Source: CAZJOD01 sp964547525 (GTDB lineage: Bacteria; Bacillota; Clostridia; JAAYHZ01). Taken from it: DNA of 6,653 nt. The first letter of the stretch is position 1, and every line of letters starts with the position of its first letter. Under the pieces are notes generated by a model, which saw nothing but the letters and a program-made list of their open reading frames with translations, was not told where the DNA came from and did not search any database. Where the stretch lies: positions 1-6,653 of the forward strand of contig CAZJOD010000188.1 in assembly GCA_964547525.1 (NCBI GenBank), read 5' to 3'. A program made the translations under genes and the position numbers. Shown one piece after another: positions 1 through 6,129 of this stretch.

Positions 1-1285
1 CGGCGCACCTTTGGAAAAAGGACAGGAAGATGTAGCTTGGCCTTGTGCACCCATGGAACAAAAGTACATCAGTCACTTCCCGGAGGAAAGAACAATTTGG
101 TCTTTCGGTTCGGGTTACGGTGGAAACGCTTTGTTGGGTAAAAAATGTTTTGCATTACGTATCGCATCTGTACAGGCACGTGACGAAGGCTGGTTAGCCG
201 AACATATGTTAATACTAGGATTGACCGATCCACATGGAAACAAAAAATATGTAACAGGTGCATTCCCCAGCGCATGCGGTAAAACAAACCTGGCTATGCT
301 TGTTCCTTCTATTCCCGGTTGGAAAGTGGATACTGTCGGTGATGATATCGCTTGGATGAAATTCGGTCCGGACGGTCGTTTGTATGCGATTAATCCTGAA
401 GCAGGCTTCTTTGGCGTTGCACCGGGTACATCAATGGATTCTAATCCAAATGCTATGCTAACCATAGAGAAAAATACAATTTTTACAAATGTTGCTTTGA
501 CTGATGACGGTGATGTATGGTGGGAAGGCATAGGATATGATGCTCCCGATCATTTAATAGACTGGAAAGGTCAGGATTGGACGCCTGAATCTAAAACTCC
601 GGCCGCTCATCCCAATGCACGTTTTACAGCTCCTGCGAGCCAATGTCCGGTTATTGCACCCGAATGGGAAGATCCTGCCGGTGTTCCGATTTCGGCATTC
701 TTGATCGGTGGACGTCGTCCGAGTACAATACCTTTGGTTCACGAAAGCATGAATTGGCAACATGGTGTGTTCATGGGTTCAATCATGGGCTCTGAAATAA
801 CAGCCGCAGCAATTTCCGATAAAATAGGTCAAGTTCGTCGTGATCCGTTTGCAATGCTTCCTTTTACAGGTTATCATGTTTGTGATTATCTACAACATTG
901 GCTAAATATAGGCAATGCAACAACTCCTGATAAACTACCTAAAATTTTCTATGTTAATTGGTTTAGAAAAGATCATAACGGTAAATGGCTCTGGCCCGGA
1001 TTCGGTGAAAACAGCCGTGTATTAAAATGGATTTTCGAGCAAGTCTCCGGAAAAGGTAATTCGATTAATTCTCCTATAGGTTTAATGCCTGCGGCAGATG
1101 CCATTGATTTAACTGGTCTGAATAATGTATCCGAAGCTGATATGAACGAGTTACTTGAAGTTGATAAAGAAAAATGGTTACAAGAAGTTGAATCTATTAA
1201 AGAACATTATGCAAAATTCGGTAACAAAATTCCTAAGGAATTGGTTGATGAGTTACAAGCTCTTGAGAATCGTTTGAAAGCATAA
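1..1285 (+). CDS. pckG: Phosphoenolpyruvate carboxykinase (GTP), 5'-truncated by window edge
   Basis: Cytosolic enzyme that interconverts oxaloacetate + GTP and PEP + CO2 + GDP, linking the C4 acids to glycolysis/gluconeogenesis. The reading frame is open from base 2, so the gene enters from outside the window; the TTG at 11 is not a real start. Counting residues from that TTG, the GTP-family signatures are all present: SGYGGN near 34-39, the P-loop FPSACGKTN at 85-93 with the reactive-loop Cys89, VGDDIAWMKF at 109-118, GFFGVAPGTS at 132-141, GGRRP at 233-237, and NWFRK...GFGENSR at 316-335. Aligned by eye with vertebrate PCK1, metal ligands correspond to Lys45, His65 and Asp112, and about 200 N-terminal residues are missing; the C-terminus is complete. 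Two of the three guanine-stacking aromatics are Phe (318, 331); the third is Trp326, where PCK1 has Phe. This is the GTP family and not the unrelated-in-sequence ATP form. The gene ends TAATAA and runs straight into a terminator. It is convergent with, and probably unrelated to, the neighbouring DUF134 gene. Confidence 0.97.
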   Translation, partial: GAPLEKGQEDVAWPCAPMEQKYISHFPEERTIWSFGSGYGGNALLGKKCFALRIASVQARDEGWLAEHMLILGLTDPHGNKKYVTGAFPSACGKTNLAMLVPSIPGWKVDTVGDDIAWMKFGPDGRLYAINPEAGFFGVAPGTSMDSNPNAMLTIEKNTIFTNVALTDDGDVWWEGIGYDAPDHLIDWKGQDWTPESKTPAAHPNARFTAPASQCPVIAPEWEDPAGVPISAFLIGGRRPSTIPLVHESMNWQHGVFMGSIMGSEITAAAISDKIGQVRRDPFAMLPFTGYHVCDYLQHWLNIGNATTPDKLPKIFYVNWFRKDHNGKWLWPGFGENSRVLKWIFEQVSGKGNSINSPIGLMPAADAIDLTGLNNVSEADMNELLEVDKEKWLQEVESIKEHYAKFGNKIPKELVDELQALENRLKA

Positions 1286-1291
1286 TAAATA

Positions 1292-1342
1292 AAAATAAAC
1301 AAACAAAAAAGGGTGTATGCCCTTTTTTTGTTTGTTTATTTT
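1292..1342. terminator. Bidirectional intrinsic terminator between convergent genes
   Basis: A long inverted repeat has arms 1292-1313 and 1320-1342, a loop of six bases (TGTATG), a GGG/CCC clamp and A-run/T-run flanks. One extra T in the right arm leaves a single-base bulge. Read rightward, GGG-loop-CCC is followed by a T-rich tract and would end the PEP carboxykinase transcript; read leftward the same structure gives CCC followed by TTTTTTGTTTG and would end the DUF134 transcript. The right arm overlaps the first bases of the DUF134 stop codon (1341-1343), so the two convergent genes have no spare DNA between them beyond this element. Confidence 0.9.
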
Positions 1343-1820
1343 AAACGTTATCGCTTCTTCCGTGTCTTCTGCAATTACGTCTGCAAAATCTCATCTTATC
1401 GTTACGTGCACATGCAATGTCTTGAGAATTACAATCGGGGCAGTTATACTCACCGTTTAATACCGCCTCAAAGTTCTCATAACTTTCCTGCCATTCTTTT
1501 CCACAATTAAGGCACTTCACAGGGCATATATTCCTGGTGTAATTTCCCCCTTCTATTCTTATGGCTTTACCGTTTATTAGACTATCCGCCACTTTACTCC
1601 TGGCTACACTTAATATACGTTGGAAAGTTTGTCGTGACACTTCCATCCTTTCCGCACAATCTTCCTGTTCCATACCCTCAAGATCCTTAAGTCTTAAGGC
1701 TTCTAATTCTTCAATCCGTAAAACATTTTCCTGAAGGAGTTTTGTATTGGAATCAGCAGGTGCAAAATATTGAATATCAGGTATAAACTCAACTTTTCTC
1801 CACTTGGTAGGCCTTGCCAT
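1341..1820 (-). CDS. DUF134/UPF0251 family putative DNA-binding protein with C-terminal zinc-ribbon-like region
   Basis: A 159-residue protein of the UPF0251 (DUF134) family, thought to be a transcriptional regulator; no target can be named from sequence. It opens MARPTKWRKV, the usual MxRPxKWR-type start of the family. Residues about 36-80 form a helix-turn-helix like sigma-factor region 4 (EELEALRLKDLEGMEQEDCA, then a recognition helix around VSRQTFQRIL). The C-terminal part has paired cysteines C103-x2-C106 and C127-x2-C130, typical of a zinc ribbon, and further cysteines at 99, 137, 146 and 150 in a basic tail (FCRRNCRRHGR). The ATG at 1820 is preceded by a purine-rich Shine-Dalgarno (AAAGGGGAAGG, 1824-1834). 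Family members often sit beside NifB/NifX-like iron-molybdenum-cofactor proteins; none is visible here, where it is a single-gene unit. The family call is firm; its role is unknown. Confidence 0.9.
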   Translation of the reverse strand: MARPTKWRKVEFIPDIQYFAPADSNTKLLQENVLRIEELEALRLKDLEGMEQEDCAERMEVSRQTFQRILSVARSKVADSLINGKAIRIEGGNYTRNICPVKCLNCGKEWQESYENFEAVLNGEYNCPDCNSQDIACARNDKMRFCRRNCRRHGRSDNV

Positions 1821-1884
1821 TTTCCTTCCCCTTTCTATACTGTTAAACTCATATTACTTCTTAATATAAAATTTATATATTACT

Positions 1885-1914
1885 ATAATAACATATATGT
1901 CGGGTTGATAACAA
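1885..1914 (-). promoter_or_regulatory. Candidate sigma-A-type promoter for the DUF134 gene
   Basis: On the minus strand, TTGTTA (1909-1914) and TATTAT (1885-1890) are separated by 18 bases, about 65 bases upstream of the ATG at 1820. The -35 differs from TTGACA at two positions and the -10 from TATAAT at one. Between it and the gene is a very AT-rich stretch with an imperfect palindrome (around 1862-1880), which could be an operator but may be no more than base composition. Confidence 0.4.
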
Positions 1915-2008
1915 TTAATATAAGCACTCTGTAAAGTTAGGGCATACATTAATAATTATTTACCATTATTATAATAAACGGAATCTAAAATGAGACTGAA
2001 AAATAAGA

Positions 2009-2041
2009 CCCGCGGCCGCATCGAGCGTCCCCGGGCCGACG
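2009..2041. other. 33-bp G+C-rich island with stacked restriction sites
   Basis: 28 of 33 bases are G or C, flanked on both sides by strongly A+T-rich DNA. It contains SacII (CCGCGG, 2010-2015), NotI (GCGGCCGC, 2012-2019) and SmaI (CCCGGG, 2030-2035) recognition sequences. CGGCC at 2013-2017 can pair with GGCCG at 2034-2038. It codes for nothing recognisable. It could be an adaptor or linker left in an assembly, the junction of a chimeric contig, a short remnant of foreign DNA, or a natural structured element; the sequence alone does not decide. Confidence 0.6.
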
Positions 2042-2071
2042 TACATTTTAAAACCAAGTTTTAAAAATGTA
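2042..2071. repeat. Inverted repeat (hairpin) abutting the G+C-rich island
   Basis: TACATTTTAAAAC (2042-2054) pairs with GTTTTAAAAATGTA (2058-2071) around a three-base loop, with one bulged A. The stem is about 13 pairs, mostly A-T. It starts on the base after the G+C-rich island. Neither side is followed by a run of T outside the stem, so it is not a standard intrinsic terminator, although it could lie in the 3' untranslated region of the leftward deacylase transcript. Confidence 0.6.
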
Positions 2072-2140
2072 TCCTATGCATTTATACATTATCATTTGAT
2101 ATTGATTTGCAGATAGTCGCATTATACCTGAAATAATGTC

Positions 2141-2162
2141 TATTTTTATATTAGTAAAAATA
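2141..2162 (-). terminator. Weak AT-only hairpin downstream of the deacylase gene
   Basis: A perfect 8-bp inverted repeat, TATTTTTA / TAAAAATA, with a six-base loop, starts 27 bases past the TAG stop of the deacylase gene. All pairs are A-T and no clean T-run follows on the minus strand. It is the nearest structure to the end of the operon, but it may be chance in AT-rich DNA. Confidence 0.2.
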
Positions 2163-2189
2163 TTAAAGGCAAACTAAATTATATTTATG

Positions 2190-3788
2190 CTAATAATTAC
2201 GAACTAAAACCTCCCCCCATCTGCTATCTGTGGGTAAGGCTTTATCATATCTGTATACAATTTTTCCTCCTAACAGAACATATTCGATGCCTGCAGGATA
2301 TTGTTCCGGTTCGTCATATGTAGCCATATCATATATACTGTCAGGGTCAAAGATGGCAATGTCAGCTGTATAGCCGATTTTTATCAAACCCCTTTTATTT
2401 AGTTTAAACTTTTCAGCCGGAAAAGAAGTTGCTTTTCGTACAGCTTCTTCAAGTGATAAAATCTTTTTTTCTCTGACATAATGTGAAAACACTCTTGGGA
2501 AAGTACCGTATAATCTCGGATGAGGTTTTCCCTTCGTTTTATATATTGAATCGGAAGCTATCATGGTATACTCCCATTTTATTAATTTCTCAACATCCGA
2601 ATCAGACATATGAAAGAAAATAATACCCGTTTGCCCTTCATCTTTTATATATAAGTTTAGCGCAAATTGGGCCGGATCAATTCCGTAATTTTGTGCTAAT
2701 TCTAAAATTGAGTGTCCTATGTAAAATTTATTATCATCTTTGAAAACGGATGATATATATACACTATCCCATCCTGTCGAACATACGAGATTATCCCATG
2801 TGTCCTGCTCCTCACTCAGTTCTTTTAATACTAAGCTCCGGATATTACTATCTTTTAACCTTTCTGCAGCTTTGTGAAATCCTCCTTCTAAAATACCGGG
2901 TGGGAATAATGACGCTAAAGTGCTTGATCCTGCCGTATAGGGGTATATGTCACAAGTTACCTGAACACCTCTGTCTCTTGCTCTTTCAATCATATCCATG
3001 ACAACATCCACATTGCCCCAATTACTCTTTCCGGCAGCTTTTATATGCGATATTTCAAGAGGTATGTCAGTCTTTTCAGCAATTGTTAAAACTTCTTTGA
3101 TTGAAGGGATCAAACTATTTCCCTCTCCCCTTATATGAGAAGTTAATATTGCGGAATATTTGTTTAATATTTTGCAAATGCTAATAAGTTCATCGGTTTT
3201 GTAGAAATTTTCGGGAGCATACATAAGTCCTAAAGATAACCCGAGTGCTCCCGCATCCAATCCTTCTTCAATAAAATACTCTATTTGCTTGAATTCATCC
3301 GCTGTTACAACACTTTTTTCAAATCCTTTGACACCTATTCGTAAGGCGCCATTTCCCATTAAAACACCAATATTATTGGGTAAGTCACTTGACTTAAGTT
3401 CGTTAATGTATTCACCGGTTGTTTTCCAAACGGTTTTTTCTCGGTTATTACCTATAATGGGCTCAATAAAGTTTATTAAACCGGAAATGTTTACATCCAA
3501 TGTAGGTGCCGGTGAAAAGCCACAGTTCCCAACAACCTCGGAAGTTACTCCTTGTCGTATTTTAATATCCCTGCCGGCCTTTTTAAGAACCATTAAATCT
3601 GAATGGCTGTGTACATCGATAAATCCCGGACAAACACATTTTTTATTAGCGTTTATTACCACTTCAGCGTCCACATCAAGATTGCCAATGTCAACAATAC
3701 ATTTACTTTTTATCCCGATATCTCCGAAAAACCAAGGTTTTCCCGAGCCATCGATTATTTTACCGTTTTTTATTAAAATATCAAGCAT
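2190..3788 (-). CDS. N-acyl-D-amino-acid deacylase (D-aminoacylase), amidohydrolase superfamily
   Basis: A 532-residue cytoplasmic zinc hydrolase (no signal peptide) that should cleave N-acyl-D-amino acids to a free D-amino acid and a carboxylate. Family marks in order: the small N-terminal beta domain (MLDILIKNGKIIDGSG), GFIDVHSHSD at 55-64 with the HxH of the metal site (His60, His62), GNCGFSPAP at 87-95 with Cys89, GALGLSLGLMYAPE at 180-193, SHIRGEG with His218, EISHIKAAGK with His248, CDIYPYTAGSSTL at 279-291, and IASDS with Asp413, followed by KPHPRLYGTFPRV. These match Cys96, His220, His250 and catalytic Asp366 of the Alcaligenes D-aminoacylase, so the active site looks intact. It is about 50 residues longer than that enzyme; the extra length lies between His248 and Asp413. 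The ATG at 3788 fits the family N-terminus and has an AAAAAAGGG ribosome site nine bases away. It is probably last in an operon with the PLP enzyme (83-base gap, no clear promoter or terminator seen). Which acyl group and which D-amino acid it prefers cannot be read from the sequence. Confidence 0.93.
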   Translation of the reverse strand: MLDILIKNGKIIDGSGKPWFFGDIGIKSKCIVDIGNLDVDAEVVINANKKCVCPGFIDVHSHSDLMVLKKAGRDIKIRQGVTSEVVGNCGFSPAPTLDVNISGLINFIEPIIGNNREKTVWKTTGEYINELKSSDLPNNIGVLMGNGALRIGVKGFEKSVVTADEFKQIEYFIEEGLDAGALGLSLGLMYAPENFYKTDELISICKILNKYSAILTSHIRGEGNSLIPSIKEVLTIAEKTDIPLEISHIKAAGKSNWGNVDVVMDMIERARDRGVQVTCDIYPYTAGSSTLASLFPPGILEGGFHKAAERLKDSNIRSLVLKELSEEQDTWDNLVCSTGWDSVYISSVFKDDNKFYIGHSILELAQNYGIDPAQFALNLYIKDEGQTGIIFFHMSDSDVEKLIKWEYTMIASDSIYKTKGKPHPRLYGTFPRVFSHYVREKKILSLEEAVRKATSFPAEKFKLNKRGLIKIGYTADIAIFDPDSIYDMATYDEPEQYPAGIEYVLLGGKIVYRYDKALPTDSRWGEVLVRNY

Positions 3789-3871
3789 ATATCAATACCC
3801 TTTTTTAATAATATGATGTTTATCAAATTCACCTTGAAATTTACATATTTAAATAACCGTAATATTGCTTG

Positions 3872-4975
3872 TTAATATACCATACCTCTGGCTTCAACTT
3901 TTACCTTGTCAATCAAAATATCGTTTTTTGTAAAATATACATAGTTTTGTAAGTTAATAGCCGTACATACATGATTAGGTATTATCCGAAGCGTATCGCC
4001 GGTCTTTAACCCCGGTACGGCTCCTTTTACAGCTAACATACCGTGTTCTTCGGTCAACCGTTCCGGAATCAAATTGTCATAACCTATAACCTTTCCATAT
4101 CCTTCAAGATAATAGGGAAAAGCCCCGGGTATAACATCGGCAGACAACGTTTTACTTCCGCCATCAATAATAATCAATTTATCTGAGGGTCTGCTGACAA
4201 CTGTAGTTAGTATTGAGGCAGCACAATCTTCCCAAGAACAACTACCTACTTTTACCTGCATCACATCATTAAATACATATGTACCCGGTCTTATTTCGGT
4301 AATACCGGGAACACGGGCTACAAATTCGGCGGTTGGAGTTGAGCCTACACTTACATCATCAATTTCCATTCCCGCTTTTCGTAGGGAATCAGCTACTTCT
4401 ACCATCATCTGTCCTTCTTCCAAACCGGCTCTTTCTCTGTCTTCCGTCCCCTTACCTTGGAACATCAAACCTTTGAATGTATAAATACCTGTAATCTTCA
4501 GTCCTTTGAACCCGGATATTTCTTTGGCTGTTTTTTGAACTTGATCATAGGGTATACCTGTTCGTTTTAAACCGGTATCAATTTCCAGTCTTACCTCGAT
4601 TGCTTTACCAACCCCGGTTGCTGCGTCCGATAAAGCTCTTGCTCCTGCAATACTGTCGATACCTACTATTATGCGAACTTTTTCATTTAACTTCAATAAT
4701 CTGGCTATTTTACTTTCACCTATTACAGGGTAAGCCATGAAAATATCTTTTATACCCGCTTCTGCCATTATTTCCGCTTCAGACAATTTTGCCACGGTTA
4801 TTCCTTTTGCACCGGCATCAATTTGCATCTTTGCGATTTGAGGTATTTTATGTGTTTTTATATGAGGACGCAAGGACACATTAAAATCTTTTGCAAGTCT
4901 TGCCATTTTTATTATGTTTCTATCCAGCTTGTCAATATCTATTAAAATACAAGGTGTTTCCAAATTCATTGACAT
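3872..4975 (-). CDS. Fold-type III PLP enzyme, D-serine dehydratase/D-threonine aldolase (DSD1-like) family
   Basis: A 367-residue protein with an alanine-racemase-type TIM barrel followed by a beta domain. The start TPCILIDIDKLDRNI (7-21) and RPHIKTHK (36-43) are family hallmarks; Lys40 should form the PLP Schiff base. GSTPT (211-215) is the usual phosphate-binding loop, and DGGSKTLSAD (271-280) is also conserved. Near the C-terminus, PNHVC supplies His335 and Cys337, the HxC metal pair of the zinc-dependent D-serine dehydratase of chicken, where D-threonine aldolase has HxD. This favours a dehydratase-type enzyme. However, the segment GIYTFKGLMFQG (163-174) lacks the Gly-His seen there in yeast DSD1 and many aldolases, so this is a divergent subgroup; an aldolase or racemase activity remains possible. 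Its ATG shares one base with the ridA stop (TAATG), and an AAGGGG site (4984-4989) lies inside ridA. A second ATG two codons on has equally good spacing to AAAAGG. Pairing with RidA supports chemistry that yields an enamine. Confidence 0.85.
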   Translation of the reverse strand: MSMNLETPCILIDIDKLDRNIIKMARLAKDFNVSLRPHIKTHKIPQIAKMQIDAGAKGITVAKLSEAEIMAEAGIKDIFMAYPVIGESKIARLLKLNEKVRIIVGIDSIAGARALSDAATGVGKAIEVRLEIDTGLKRTGIPYDQVQKTAKEISGFKGLKITGIYTFKGLMFQGKGTEDRERAGLEEGQMMVEVADSLRKAGMEIDDVSVGSTPTAEFVARVPGITEIRPGTYVFNDVMQVKVGSCSWEDCAASILTTVVSRPSDKLIIIDGGSKTLSADVIPGAFPYYLEGYGKVIGYDNLIPERLTEEHGMLAVKGAVPGLKTGDTLRIIPNHVCTAINLQNYVYFTKNDILIDKVKVEARGMVY

Positions 4976-4989
4976 TACCTTTTCCCCTT
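4973..4989 (-). promoter_or_regulatory. TAATG stop/start overlap with internal ribosome binding site
   Basis: The ridA stop TAA (4975-4977) and the ATG of the PLP-enzyme gene (4973-4975) share one base. AAGGGG (4984-4989) and AAAAGG (4978-4983) lie in the last codons of ridA. Spacing is eight bases from AAGGGG to the first ATG and eight from AAAAGG to the second in-frame ATG (two codons later), so either could be used. Overlaps of this kind commonly give translational coupling. Confidence 0.75.
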
Positions 4990-5367
4990 ATATGAAGCTA
5001 TAACATCGACCTCTACTCGTATGTCCATTGGGAGTCTTCCCGCTTGTATGGTTGTTCTAGCCGGGTAATCAGGTCCGAAATAACCTTTATATATCTCATT
5101 CACTTTAGCAAAGTCATTCATATCGTTTAAGTAAAGAGTTACTTTTAGAGCATCATTCATGCAGCCTCCCAACTCTTCCAATATGATTTTCACATTTTGA
5201 AAAGCCCTATGGGCTTCATCTTCCACTGAAGTACGTACAAATTCATTTCTATCGGGGTCTATAGGCCCCATACCCGATATATACACAACATCACCATGTA
5301 TTACCGCCGTTGAATAAGGCCCTACCGATTTCGGTCCTTTAGATGTCATAAAAGTTTTTTTTTCCAT
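4975..5367 (-). CDS. ridA: RidA/YjgF/UK114 family enamine/imine deaminase
   Basis: A 130-residue cytoplasmic protein of normal family length; the family forms homotrimers. RidA hydrolyses reactive enamine/imine products of PLP enzymes, such as 2-aminoacrylate from serine, to 2-oxo acids and ammonia, protecting other PLP enzymes. Visible marks: GPYSTAV near 16-22 (Tyr18), VYISGMGPIDP at 28-38, the run AFQNVKIILEELGG at 55-68, and PARTTIQAGRLPMDIRVEVDVIA at 102-124, which carries the substrate-carboxylate-binding Arg104 and the active-site Glu119 of the active RidA subgroup. The ATG at 5367 has a strong GGAGG site (5377-5381) nine bases upstream. It lies 35 bases after the secreted-protein gene and overlaps the PLP-enzyme gene by one base, so translation of the two is probably coupled. 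That arrangement suggests it handles the product of that enzyme, though RidA proteins are promiscuous. Confidence 0.95.
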   Translation of the reverse strand: MEKKTFMTSKGPKSVGPYSTAVIHGDVVYISGMGPIDPDRNEFVRTSVEDEAHRAFQNVKIILEELGGCMNDALKVTLYLNDMNDFAKVNEIYKGYFGPDYPARTTIQAGRLPMDIRVEVDVIASYKGKR

Positions 5368-5402
5368 TATTATAGTCCTCCAATATATTCGATATATAAT
5401 TA

Positions 5403-5981
5403 TTAATCTACCAATTTATAAAAATTATTTTTAGGAAGCCTCATGGACCAAAAATCGGTTCCGTCACCATCTATATAATCATATAAATACAACGATCCGT
5501 CGAATAACTCAAAAAGTACAACACATCTAACATCGCCCTGTGTTCCTTTGACAATCGAAGCTCCTTCTTGTCGTTTAAAAGACCAAAATAAAGTCTTATT
5601 ATATTCATCTCCCGCAGAAAATGAATTGCTTAATAATCGAACTTCACCGTTTTCACCTTTTATATCAATGTATCTTTCGCATAAATTACCTTCATCGAAT
5701 ATTAAAGTTCCAACGCTAACATACAGGTTACCACCGGCTGTGATATCCCTTATCCATCCGGAATTAACATTGACTTGTTCAAATAATAAATCAGAAATAG
5801 TATCTACCTGAAAGTCACTCTTATGAGTATCGGGTATTTCGTCTACAGTTTTGAATTCATACTTAAGAAAATTTAATACAGCATCTTGAATATTAATATC
5901 ATATATAGAAGCAAATGCAAATGTCGCAAACGACGCCGCCAATATTACAGTTAAAAATACAGAAACTACTATACGTTTCAT
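5403..5981 (-). CDS. Secreted protein of unknown function, first gene of the probable D-amino-acid operon
   Basis: I do not recognise this 192-residue protein. It begins with a clear Sec signal peptide: MKR, a hydrophobic core at 4-22 and an AFA-S cleavage motif after residue 24, with no lipobox cysteine, so the mature protein (about 168 residues) should be released or held loosely outside the membrane. The rest is acidic, rich in aromatic and beta-strand-like segments (GNLYVSVGTLIF, YIDIKGENGEVRLL, CVVLFELFDGSLYLYDYI) and has two cysteines, 101 and 153, which could pair. No enzyme motif or transmembrane segment follows the signal. The ATG at 5981 has an AAGGAG site seven bases upstream (5989-5994). 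It is 35 bases ahead of ridA on the same strand with no visible terminator between, so it is probably cotranscribed; whether it takes part in D-amino-acid use, for example as a binding or cell-wall-associated protein, is unknown. Confidence 0.8.
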   Translation of the reverse strand: MKRIVVSVFLTVILAASFATFAFASIYDINIQDAVLNFLKYEFKTVDEIPDTHKSDFQVDTISDLLFEQVNVNSGWIRDITAGGNLYVSVGTLIFDEGNLCERYIDIKGENGEVRLLSNSFSAGDEYNKTLFWSFKRQEGASIVKGTQGDVRCVVLFELFDGSLYLYDYIDGDGTDFWSMRLPKNNFYKLVD

Positions 5982-6018
5982 ATAACTACTCCTTTATGTA
6001 CATTTAATTCCCCTATCT

Positions 6019-6048
6019 ATTATATATTCTCAATTTACCGGCTGTAAA
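6019..6048 (-). promoter_or_regulatory. Sigma-A-type promoter for the secreted protein-ridA-PLP enzyme-deacylase operon
   Basis: On the minus strand, TTTACA (6043-6048) and a perfect TATAAT (6019-6024) are 18 bases apart. Transcription would start near 6012, leaving a leader of about 30 bases that contains the AAGGAG ribosome site. No operator-like palindrome or riboswitch is apparent in so short a leader. Confidence 0.6.
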
Positions 6049-6129
6049 GAATTTTTTATCATTTATATGCTTAGCTGCGGTAAAATAAAGTTTATACAGT
6101 AGAATATCATATGTTATATTATAAACAAT

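Larger units (their letters stand above)
1821..2189. other. Long AT-rich spacer between two leftward transcription units
   Basis: No convincing gene lies in these 369 bases. The part next to 1821 holds the ribosome binding site and probable promoter of the DUF134 gene. A perfect TATAAT occurs at 1970-1975 on the plus strand but has no good -35 partner and no credible gene behind it. The middle holds the G+C-rich island and the abutting hairpin, annotated separately. The part next to 2190 is the 3' flank of the deacylase gene. I saw no tRNA, riboswitch or direct-repeat structure. Confidence 0.7.

Noticed and set aside
115..531. 138-codon minus-strand open frame opposite PEP carboxykinase
   Set aside because: Antisense to the conserved P-loop region of a certain gene; an antisense shadow.
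1313..1510. 65-codon plus-strand open frame starting in the terminator
   Set aside because: Begins inside the hairpin loop and is antisense to the DUF134 C-terminus; no ribosome site.
1862..1880. Imperfect AT palindrome upstream of the DUF134 gene as an autoregulatory operator
   Set aside because: Placed suitably, but made only of A and T with an off-centre mismatch; not distinguishable from composition.
1990..2064. 24-codon open frame (ATG to TAA) running through the G+C island, giving a very basic peptide
   Set aside because: Only a GGAA-like weak ribosome site, no good promoter, and much of its length and composition comes from the odd G+C island. No family resemblance.
3289..3816. 175-codon plus-strand open frame opposite the deacylase
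   Set aside because: Lies wholly or nearly so over a well-supported minus-strand enzyme gene, has no family resemblance and no ribosome site of note; an antisense shadow.
3789..3871. Possible promoter or terminator between the PLP enzyme and the deacylase
   Set aside because: -10-like strings occur but none has a -35 at proper spacing, and no stable G+C stem with a T-run is present; cotranscription is the simpler reading.
5383..5397. ATATAT-TCG-ATATAT small palindrome just upstream of the ridA ribosome site
   Set aside because: Six A-T pairs in AT-rich DNA; too weak and too likely by chance to call an operator or terminator.
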